Shown in pieces: positions 35,691 through 47,000 of a DNA stretch of 64,000 nucleotides. A model generated the notes under the pieces. It did no database searches. It was not told the origin of the DNA and worked only from the letters and a program-made list of their open reading frames with translations. The DNA comes from Sipunculus nudus (taxonomy: Eukaryota; Annelida; Sipuncula; Golfingiida; Sipunculidae): the NCBI GenBank assembly GCA_026874595.1, contig CM049317.1, forward strand, positions 58,766,118 to 58,830,117, given 5' to 3'. Numbering within the stretch: the first letter of the stretch is position 1; each line of letters begins with the position of its first letter. A program made the translations under genes and the position numbers.

Positions 35691-35930
35691 TGTTGGAGAT
35701 GATGTATAAACATGCTGTGATATTGCAAATCAGGACTCATTTCTTCCCAGAAACGTAATTCGACAGCACAGAGAGAGGGGGGGGGAGGAGATAATCTCTT
35801 AAATTCGTCCAAAATTATTAATTTGGAATAACTCTTTCATATATTCACCTCCGTAGTACGGAGAAACGATTAAAATTGAGAGAGGGCCCAATCCAGAAGT
35901 TTTATTGTCATACGTGCTTACACTGCATAT
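35691..35930. other. No feature seen
   Basis: A short spacer with a G-rich patch (GAGAGAGGGGGGGGGAGG). Confidence 0.4.
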
Positions 35931-36035
35931 CTATAATCAGGGGCGTAGCCAAGGGGGGCCGCAGGGGGCCATGCCCCCCCCCCGCCCCCTCCAGCACATC
36001 CACTACTCACCGTCCTTTCGGAATTTCACTTAATG

Positions 36036-36038
<3 letters not shown>

Positions 36039-36093
<55 letters not shown>
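36039..36093. repeat. (TA)n microsatellite
   Basis: An uninterrupted TA run inside the TIR element. Confidence 0.95.
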
Positions 36094-36097
<4 letters not shown>

Positions 36098-36897
36098 CCA
36101 GTGGCGGATATAGGCCTATGCTATCAGTGGCCGATCCAGAGGGGGCGCCTTCGGCGCGCAGCCCCCTTTCAGCTGCAAAATCTCTCATTTTATCTAATTT
36201 CCGATTTTCGTGATTAAATTTCTTTTTTTATATTTCTTACTATAAGTAAGCAATTAGACTTTATTTAAGGTAACTGCAGTTTATTACTTTAAGATTTATT
36301 AGCTGAGTATAGGGATATTTATGAACAGCTGCAGAACAACTGCAGATCGATCGAGCACCGGGACCTGGTTGGGGTCGACCCTGAACAATCTTAGGGCCCT
36401 CTGGTAATACCGGTACTCGAACGCGAGATCTGTCCTGTGAGCTGTCGAGACCACGGAACCTGGAAAAATGCAAAGTTTAACAAAAGAATTCAGCGTATCA
36501 TTTATTTCATCACGAGCATTACATTTAAAAGATAATATTTTGCAAGTTACAAACGTAATTGCGCCTTTGCGCCACTGACTTGTTTGAAAACGATTGAAAT
36601 TTTATATCCTAATTTTGAAGAAATATAAATATCAAATATTGAACTTCTCTACAGTGTGATTACATAAAGCAATGACATAAGGGAACAGTTTTTCAGGAAC
36701 AGGAAGTCCTCTTTTTTTAGGTGAAAATTGCCTCAAAATGTCCTCTTTATATGGTATTTTAAAAAAATCCCAGTATGTGAGGGGGATACCCCCTCCCATA
36801 CCCTCCCCATGTACCTGTAACTAATCCTAATGAAACCATGGTTCATTATTGAAATTTCAAAAATATATATGTATTTTCATACACTAAAATATATAAC

Positions 36898-36900
<3 letters not shown>

Positions 36901-36956
<56 letters not shown>
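36901..36956. repeat. (AAT)n microsatellite
   Basis: About 18 AAT units. A poly-C tract at 37017-37033 follows. Confidence 0.95.
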
Positions 36957-36957
<1 letters not shown>

Positions 36958-37109
36958 TATTATATATATATAGTATATATAACAGGTTACATAGTACCCA
37001 TACATGCATATTAGCCCTCCCCCCCCCCCCCCCGTTTTCGAATATCTGGATCCGCCACCGATCATGGCCCCCTCCCCTCCCTCTATCCTGGCTACGCCCC
37101 TGATTATAG

Positions 37110-38535
37110 TGGCTAGTATGTCATGTATCAACAGACTTAATGACGACAATAGCACGTGCAATAATATGCTTGTTACATTAATATGCGTCTCCAATTCGTC
37201 ATGATACTTAAACTACGTTCCTGTTATAAAAACCGAACAGGCAATGGCAATATTTCCTTTACGCATAGCAATTAATGCATTTTACAGATCAAATCGCATT
37301 TTCAACCGTAATGGATTTAATTATTGCATTGTTATCCAATGTGCACAATAGTAATTTATCATTATTAGTAATTTGTTACTGAGTAATTACTAATTACTGA
37401 TTACTGAAATTACTAATCACTTATTACTAATTACTAATTTGCTGGGACACACTCTCTATTAGAGAAGTAATTTTGCGTAAACTGTAATACCATGAAAGGG
37501 GCGGTCAGAGGATTTTAGAAATGATGCCCCGGGGGGGGATGAGCGGGGAAACAATTGTGCTAACTGGAATTTATTAGTGTATCCAAGAAGAAAATGACAA
37601 TAATAAACAAAAATACACATATACAAACATGCATACACACATATACATAAAATGAAATACATACATATACATATAAATACATATACATATATATATACAT
37701 ACACGTAAATGCATACACATACATATTCATATACATATATGCACATATACAGACATGTAATGAAACGCGACACCATATCAACATGCGCTTCTGACACAGC
37801 TAAACTAGTACGCACATGAAATTTAACTTTACTATATACTTTTACGGACCAGAGATTTCTTAAACTCCCTCTTTCAGAATCAAGTCATCTGGTAGCGGTC
37901 CACCAAATATTATTTTAACCATAGTTAACTAAAATACGTGCCAAATACATAAACATAAATAATGAACCTGGATAAGTAAGAGCGACTTTCCAGATGGGAG
38001 ACGGACAGGAACAAACAGGCAAAATATCGTAAAATGTACGCAGGTGATCATCAATGGAAACATTTGCCCCGTGTATATAGACTGTTCAAAAGCATTTACT
38101 GCTTGGTAAACAATACGTTTCCATGCTCGTTTACATGGGAATGATCCGGAGTTGAGATAATGCTAAAAAATACCCAATAAGTTATACTTAGTAAATATAC
38201 TCAAGATATCGCCGACAAAGCTTCTTCTAGCTTGACGTCTACAATTATGGACATAAAAGAAATGTGAGATTATTATAGATTTACAAATATTGCCAGCTGG
38301 TAAGTAACATAGTCTGCACAGAAATAACAATTTGTGAATGGGTGGAAGGGGTGGGCTGCGTCGAATGTACCCCCCCACCACCACCACCACACACGCACAC
38401 ACACAAATGCAGCATTTTGTAATTACTTGCTTAATTAATCATGTGTTGATGGTGTGGCATTTAATTATGATTAGAAATAATTGTACTGGTTTGAGTATAA
38501 TGAGTAGGGTGTGTTCAGCCGCGTGTGTAATAAAT
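37110..38535. other. Intergenic, low-complexity CATA tract
   Basis: (ACATAT)n/(ATACAC)n low-complexity sequence at 37600-37760, a G-run at 37530 and CACACA at 38390-38405. Alternating TTACTAATTACTG words occur at 37355-37440. No gene is supported. Confidence 0.5.
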
Positions 38536-38538
38536 CCC

Positions 38539-38546
38539 TATAAATA
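38539..38546 (+). promoter_or_regulatory. TATA box, serine protease gene
   Basis: TATAAATA. An initiator-like GCAGTTC has its A at 38569, exactly 30 bp from the first T. Confidence 0.6.
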
Positions 38547-38568
38547 CGCTCAGTTCTCTAACTGACGC

Positions 38569-38609
38569 AGTTCGCACGCGTCTGAAAGATAGCAGCACCA
38601 TCACTGAAG
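38569..38609 (+). other. Putative non-coding exon 1 of serine protease
   Basis: It runs from the predicted initiator to a strong donor, CTGAAG|GTAAGT. It contains no ATG. The next acceptor, TTGTTTACAG at 39824-39833, opens the coding exon with a 17-nt leader. Confidence 0.55.
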
Positions 38610-39833
38610 GTAAGTAACGTATGTAATTTTATACTTTTAGACAGCAAAATATGAACAAATTTGCTCTAAATATACGTATGTAAGTTATCTGTATCTGAGG
38701 CAAGAGAGTCAAGTTAATATATGAATTTTTACTTTTCAGTTTTTATTTTAAATTTAATATAAATTGAAATTTAATCATACAATAATGTACACTTTTCACA
38801 TAAACGTTTTAAGAAGAACGTGTTAAACAAACTTAGTTTTATTATTATCTTATTATTAATTGACAGTACACTTTTGAATATAGAAAAAAATTAATCTTTT
38901 ATTAAGTACATCATTCTACAAAATGTTGGAGTTTTATGGAAAAAAAATATATGAGATGAAAATACAAAGCATGACTTAAAACTGGATGGACACATATCGT
39001 CATAAGTATCAAAATTGTAAATGAACTGATTTGTAATGAGGAACCTGCAAAATGCGATAAAAAGTTTTTCTTCACTCATACTTTGCTGAACCTAGAAAAA
39101 TAGATAAATCAAATCATTTATTTGCTAACATTCTTTTGATATGTAATATATCAAAAATATTTGATATAAAAATGATATGTAATATATCATTTCATATTTA
39201 TGATTTAACGTATATTTTATATAGATGTTGGAAATATCTTTTCATTGACAGTTCGCTATTAAATTGAAAATATTAGTATGTTATAATATATTTGTCAAGA
39301 CAACATGGCACAATTGTTGCTTTTTTTCATATGATTCTGCAGAATCAGAAAATAGAGTTAATTCTTCAGGTATTTTAAATTAAATTATTAATTATAAATG
39401 TAATGAAAAATATTTTCTGGTTACTTAATATATGTGTATAAAACATTCCGATATATAATATATGACTCTGTTTACGACAACATATTTTTAATTCGTCGTC
39501 CCTATGCAAAACACTCTACAGTTTGCAGTCTCTATTTCGTATAAATGAGGGATAAATAAGGCGGGTAAGTCGGTAATGATTGTAAGATACGCCGGTTAAC
39601 CAACTTCGATTACCAATAAGACAGGTACTGCCACCTGCCGGTAAATTATATAACAAATAATTGATTCTTTGACTGGCGCACATTTGGGAGCCAGCACAGA
39701 CTATCAGCAGACAGAACTATACGTCTTTCTAGGCATGAAACGTCTTATCGTTCTATTTTCTTCTTTTTATTGTAGAGGAGAACATAAGGGGGTCGGTTGT
39801 TATGTATCATTTATAAATATTTATTGTTTACAG

Positions 39834-39899
39834 AAAGAACAAGAAGAACCATGATTTATTTTCTGTTTCTCGTCTCTATGCTCGTAGGGTCTACTCAAG
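39834..39899 (+). CDS. Serine protease exon 2 (start and signal peptide)
   Basis: The acceptor is TTGTTTACAG. The ATG at 39851 follows AGAACC. It encodes [16 protein letters not shown], a short hydrophobic signal peptide. The donor is AAG|GTAAGA, in phase 1. The coding part is 39851-39899. Confidence 0.85.
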
Positions 39900-42800
39900 G
39901 TAAGATTGTAACGTTTGAATATGTAACACTTGACATTTAAGGTCAATATTATTTTCATTTGCGTCTATTAACCCCTGCGACGGTGTAGCGATTTCAGAAT
40001 ATTCCCGCTCAAGATTATCTGGTGTTTATCCACCCACCCCCACCCCTTCGGTTAACTTGAATTCGATTTCAGATTACCCCCTAGGATTCCATATCACCTT
40101 TCAAATACCATTGTTTCCATATGTTTATTTACGTATTATAAATATACTTTCTGTCTTCTTGATTTGCTAGATTAGTTCTTTAGTTAAATAAAATCTTTGT
40201 ATATCTATGTTTGCATGTAATGTGTCAGGCGCTTTGGTGACGTGTATGAGCTAATATAGACATAATCAACAATGTAATCATTTTGTGACAATTTTATTTG
40301 TTATATATTGATTCAATCTTTTGAATTTCGTATCTTTCACGTGGTTTATTGAAATAATATATCATGATTTAAAAGCAAAAGAATTTATCATTTATTTAAA
40401 CCAGGGAGGGGGTAACCTGAAATTAGGTTAAGACTAATCCCGAGGTTAATCTGAAATAGATTTCATATTACAGGGGGGGGAACCTGAAATGAGGAGGAGG
40501 GGTTAACCTGAACTCTGTACCCTGGGAAGGGAGGGAGATGTATAGGGGTTAACGATTTCTTTCTGTATTTATATCTGGGTATATTGAATTCTGACCTATA
40601 CCTAATTTTCAAGGCCGTACACTTCATATTCCCTTCTTTTGCTTAGTTTGTACAGGTCGCTTAGTGATAGCAGACCCTTCTTGCTGAAGTCTAAAATATT
40701 TATTTAAAATACACATTATTCACGTCGGTATGACATATATGTAAAAACAACTTAGAAACTGTTAAATAAAATTACATAAAGAATATTACAGTTGAAAAGA
40801 ATAAAAATAGAAAAGTTTACACAGCAAGACTTGTGAATAAATAGTATAAGGTGGTATTTAAAAATATTTCTAAATATAGGACAAAAATAGATGTTTTTAA
40901 TTGCATACAAAAGTAGTGACCGGCGGGTTCATTGTTTCGGCGTGTTGTTTTGTGCTTTTGTTAGATGACTGCTAGATGACTGTATTTCTGATGAAGGAAA
41001 TTCGGTAAATAAAAGAAAAAGAATTCATATTTTGCTGGCGAAAAGATAGAATTCATATTATGCTGGCCTAAAGAAAGATAAAATAGTCTACTTAATCGTT
41101 TTTATGGGTTTTCATTATTTTTTTTTCTAATAAAATTCAAGGTGTTTGATTTTAGTTTAACATCGTGTCAGATCTGTAATCAGAATTTTTTTTCCAGAGT
41201 TGGTCGACTTTTTTGTTCTGTGTCAGGAGATTGAATCGGAAGTTCTGGTACTGGAAGGTCTCAACAGGTGGCGACATATGTGGCCCATTTTTTTTTTTTT
41301 TTTTTTTAGAAAACTATGAAAATATCAGGAAACAAATAATCACGGCCCCGGTTTTCTGGACTAAATTAAAATCAAACGTGTTGAGCTTGAATTTGATGAA
41401 TTATATAATACCAACATTCGACAGAAATATTTTCTGGAGTTAGTAATCTTTGCCTCTTACATGATAATCACCCTCCCGCCAGAGGTATGTTCTTGCTAAA
41501 ATCAAACCTCTGTCAGTAAGACACTAGTGGACGACCCAGGACTACTTGTCTCAACTAAATAACCTTATAATCAAAATTTGTTACGCCGGAAAGAAACACT
41601 TTCTGTATACCTTTCATATGCGCATGCTTACAAAATATTACTTGCTCCGCGGCGTCCTTACCATAAAAAGACCGATGTTTATATAATGTGCCTTGATGCA
41701 GTTCTTATATTCAAATACATAACCCTCTTCGCTAGACATATACCTACGCCATTTGTGTATGTAAAAGCCCTGATACATTGTAGGCCGTTGATTCCAAACT
41801 CTAACCGGCAGAGTCGAACACTTGTGAGTCCGATTCTGCGCAGTGTGACATGATAATACCACGGAGGTAGTATTAGATGGAGTGAGCACTGGGATCGCGG
41901 ATCGCGTCAGTAGTTACTTGCGATCTTGATAAGAATCCTGGCAAATAGGTTTGAAAGCTCTGGCAACATCGCTTGCTTATTGCTCCAGTGTTTTCCTAGA
42001 CTGGTACCCCGCTCTATTATGGCACCGCTGATCCAGGCCAATCATAGAGACGGGCGTACAAAGCCATCTTCAGTACTCCCGGCAGACTGGTTCCAACTCC
42101 AGTATGTAATTATATATAATAAAATTAAGCATTTCGTTTGCTCAGAGAAGTTGATAAAAGTTTGCTGTACATTTCGTGTTACATTTATGATTAGATTAAT
42201 AGATATTGATAATAAACCAATGCTAATTACAGTGGAATATCAAAGATTCAGTATATCGTGTCAACTATACATCCATCAAACAATTTTTGTGCAACAACTC
42301 ATTTTCAATATTTAGAAACTTTAAATAACTAAAGAAGGTAATTTTATAAGAAATCTGCACGGATAACCAGCCAGGATCTCGTGAACGTCCATGACAATCG
42401 ATATGAGCGTGCAGACTTGGGTTGGAACCAGTCTACAGGCAAGTCAGGAGTTGCAACTGGGAGTACCTAAGATGGCGTTGTACGCCTGTCTCTATGCTTG
42501 GCTGAGGGCCATAATAGAGCAGGGTACCAGTCTAGTGTTTTCCCTGATACATCACGTGGTTTTCGCCGAAGATTACCGCAGTATATCGTAGCAACAAAGC
42601 TATCAGTCATCTATTGGATTATATTCCATTAACATATAATTAAATTTTTATAAGTATGTTTTAGTGAATTTTAGTGAGTGTCACTTGTTATCAAACTAGT
42701 TTTTCACTGATGCCAACAAGGTATTTGCAGGAATTAAAATGGGCGACAATAAGTTACTGTAAGGACACGCCCACTCATTTCTCAAACGGAACAGATCTTT

Positions 42801-43968
42801 CTTTCAGACCCGTCTTGTTAATAAGTAAAGTCTGGAATACGGTTCTGTAACCATAAGGTAGTGTCATCATTAAAAGTGTGGATCGATCGTTTGGTGTGAT
42901 CTGATTGGCTAATGACTAACCTGACTTTTGTTTTAGGTAAAGCTGTCCATGGTGATGACTGGAGTGGATTTCCTTTCGAAAGTCAAGGTTTGAAGATATA
43001 ACAACACATATATCGTTCCCGGCTAAACTCCCTTCATATAAAATCAGCTCCATTTTAAACTCAGATTAGACCCGAATTCTTTATTAATTTCTTTCTTATG
43101 GTTGAGGTGTGGACGACAATTTTCTTTAATTTCATATGACAAATTAATATTTTAAAAAGTCATTTTTCCTTATCGCATAAGTGTTCACGACCAGTTTCGA
43201 TTGTCATATAATAATTTAATATTTTAAACATATTTATATTAAAAAGATTTATTTAAAGTATATTATTTTAAATACCCTGTAAGAATAAGACATTATTCAT
43301 TAGTTGGCCAGTTTTAATCTATATTTTACATTTTGGTTTAATAAATATTGGATATTCATCACTTAACAATAAAGAAACGAGGTTGAGTTCACCATATTGT
43401 CATTCTGATAGAGAGAATGATTTTATATAATGTAAATAACAATTGAGATTTTTTATTTATATTTACAGAGTTGTCTGAATCTTGTGGAGTCAGTCGGGTA
43501 ACCGAGAGTGACTTTGAAACAGGGATCCTGGGTGGGCGAGACGTCCCGAATGGAAAGAAATGGCCGTGGATGGTGAGTACGTCGTCAAGTCTCCTTGAAG
43601 GGGCCTATATATCTGTCGATATCTGACGTACATCAATTAAAGATAACCCCTTGCACCTTTCATAAATATAGGCCAGAAACGCCGATTCCACGGCACTGTT
43701 CGTTTTATTTCCATCAACTTGTTTATAACATGTGGGGCGCCGGCGAAAATAATGCAAACACAGGCTTTAAGCTACATCGCATATACAAACACCAACCTTT
43801 AGTTACATGTGTTTCCTCTCGTTGTCAACATGGGCTTGTTCTGTGTTACTAACAAAATATAGATAAACAAGCTTGTACATTCGTAACAGCGGATTATAAG
43901 AAACTTGCGTAGCAGGAATTATCTAAAGTTTATTCGTATATACGCCGGGGAAGCCCGAGACCACATGA

Positions 43969-44020
<52 letters not shown>

Positions 44021-47000
44021 TGGCAGGTGAATAGCTGGCTTTAACTGTCACCAATTCTCTGAACTTATATATTGATATTTTTACATTGTCACTCATCTTT
44101 TATATTCCATAAAGACATCTAATACTTAGATTTGTGCATATGCGCAAATTTTGCATTGTTTCGATGTAAACAGCAACCTATACAAATACGCCGCATGCGG
44201 TCATACCATAGTAAAAATGTCCACGAAAGTTGAACATATAGTGTTTTGTGTATCCTACAGGTGTCGCTCCAGATTGATGAAGGCCACCAATGTGGCGGTG
44301 CCTTGATTCATCCAAAATGGGTCTTGTCAGCGGCTCACTGTTTTGTAAAAGAGTAAGTTCATCAAATTCAAGTTTAACATTGCAGGGGAAACACTTGTGG
44401 GAGATCTTTATCTGATAATTCAACTGAGGAGAGAACAGAAGTGACATACTTTAGTTAACCGCCTTGGGTACCAGTTTTCTCAATCAATATGTTAAATTTG
44501 AATATTAATCTAAAGTACAAATGTTGAGTCCGTTATATTTTGAGATATCTGGACAGATGGCACCGGGCTGTTATGTTTATTACTCTGCTGATGTTATATT
44601 GTTTTAAAATTCGAAATCGATTCGTGGTGTTCATAGGATCGCCCCACTCCCCATGCATGTACGCGTTGGTTAATATTCAACGTTAATAATCTAGTGCGGA
44701 GAAGTTTGACTCTGAAATTCCAAAATTATGTGATTTTAGAGTAGAATGTTAACTCGGGGTATTTTCGAATTACCTACTCGAAGCGTTGAAATAAAAGAGT
44801 GTTATGAACCAAACCAAATTGGTCAATAGGTTTTCATTTTTTTTTAAGTTAATGCGCTCCGATGATTTGTTCCAAACTCCTTTAAGTGATGTTTTATTTA
44901 ACCCGTTCGTAATGGTCTAATGTCAATGGATAACCTTTGACTTGATGTCAAAGTCCCTAACCATTGTTCTGAAGTCAAACAGAGTAACCTTTGACTTAAT
45001 GTCAACAGTTCAAAGTGCGTGACCTTTAACTTGATGTCAAAGTGCGTAACCTTTCAATCGCGGTGAAACAGTCGTAAACAGCGTTAGCAATGCATAAAAT
45101 GACTGTCAGACAATTATTGGAGCAATATTTTTTTTTTATAAAAATGGAAATGTTTGCAAGAGATTGATAAGAAAATGCAAGTGAAGTTTATTTGTCTCGT
45201 GATAAATTTCAGTGTGTGTACGTCCGGTGTTTGGACGGTAGTCCTTGGCAGCCTTGACCTTGATAAGGATGAGCCACACAGAGAAACTCGGAATATAGTG
45301 AACTGCTACACGAAGGACTTCTTTCTCAGAAGATGGAGAAACTTCACGTAGGTCACCATTTTCTGGAATGATTTTCATATCACATACTGACATATGATAA
45401 TGAGGATGTATCATTCTTATTCATCCCATAAGCTGTATAATGTAAGAGGGAAATCTGTAATGCCTTGATTAATAGGATTTTACATACATGCAGTACACTA
45501 AAGTACTCTCTTTTAAACCTTCAACAACAGGTGATTATTATATTTTCAATTGTCTTGATGACTGGTGTGTGTGTTATTAACTTTAGTCAAGAATATATTT
45601 TATTTGGATTCTGGAGGAAGTGTATAAGCTCCGACTACACATCTTTAACATTTAAATATGCCTTCTATTAGATTATTTTTACAGCATGCTGAACGATATC
45701 ATATTGCTTGAGCTTGACATCCCGGTAGAACTGAATGACTACATCAGACCGGTGTGCCTTCCTAGAGGCGACGGCACTCCCCTCACTAACTGCTATATGA
45801 CGGGATGGGGATATAGAAGAGTACGATATAGTAAGTATTACTATTGTCAACGTGGTTGTGTGGTCTAGGAGTAGCGCCATTTCCTCCCTCTGGTATTAGA
45901 GAGTCTGTCACCAGCACACTGGCGTCAGAGTTTTTTTTTTACATCCGGCAACAAGGACCGCACTGAAAGGCTCTGTGAGAATGCAAATATTTTTTCATTT
46001 TAGATAGCGCTTCAAGGCCTTCAGGAACACTGTCACTTTGTAGTTGCTTCTTTATTCTGAAGGCAATTGGGCTTGGGCAACATGCACTCGCACAATTTAA
46101 AGAGATTAAATAACACTTTTTTACTGGAATAAAATTTAGAGCCTAAACCTTCAAATTATTAGGACTGCATATTATTATCTAAACTCATAATGTACAGAAA
46201 AGTACTTACCAGGCTAGATAAAAAGACTGCTCTTTGGAAGTGGGTTGCTCTTCACCTGGTTAGCCGACACTGTCGTAAAACCAATCCTAAGGTGAATAAG
46301 AAGCAATACCCTGGCTGGCCTCAGGGCCAGCCTTTTAAAGGGCCCACTTGTCTCGTCCAAAAGAGAGAGAATATCTAACTTCTTCTCAATTAAATACAGG
46401 CTACAGAAAACAGGGTAGAAACCCTGCATTGTGATTGGTTATGGGGCATCTCTATATTGACTGTCAAGTGTGATGCCCCACCCCTGGCCAACTGAGGTCC
46501 AGGTCAAAGGGCAAGAATGTTGAATTTTGACATAAACCAGCCAAACCATTACATTTTTAGTAAACAGCATATAGATTGTTTTTAGAATATTGGTAAATCC
46601 CACTGCATGATTTATAAATTTCATAACACATGAATACAGACATGGTATACACGGAGTACTGGACGGCAGTCAACTCGTACGCGATACCCGAAATACCGTA
46701 GAGATGAATTTTCTGTTTACTATGTGAGTATTATGTTGTATTAATATATCATTCATAGCTATATGTTAAGATTATCGGCTGTTTACCACGATAATATTGT
46801 AACAAGATATACATTCCCCCATATGGCTTGTATTACGACTTAAGGCAGGCTTGCCAGCCCAAATGCCTACTGAGTCATGTATTCACGGCTAGTCTAGGAG
46901 TAGAGTACAGGGCTCAAATCCGGGAGATCGTGAGTTCATGTCCAAGCCGAGGAGTGGTGTGTTCATGGCGAAGTCTGAAACTCCTGTGTGCCACCTTTGA

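Larger units (their letters stand above)
35931..37109. mobile_element. hAT-type TIR element with nested repeats
   Basis: The ends are CTATAATCAGGGGCGTAGCC at 35931 and its exact reverse complement at 37090-37109. CAGGGGCGTAGCC and CAGTGGCGGATC-type ends are widespread hAT-like termini. A second inner pair of GTGGCGGAT (about 36104) and ATCCGCCAC (about 37051) suggests a nested element. No transposase is present. Confidence 0.7.
39900..42936. other. Serine protease intron with inserted repeats
   Basis: Holds G-rich GGTTAACCTGAA words at 40400-40540, a poly-T tract (41288-41306), a dispersed repeat (41475-41655) and an inverted-repeat element (41975-42560). The short ORFs are not exons. Confidence 0.6.

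Noticed and set aside
37459-37815. Tyr/Cys/Val-rich ORFs as a membrane protein
   Set aside because: They are produced by ACATATAC low-complexity DNA.
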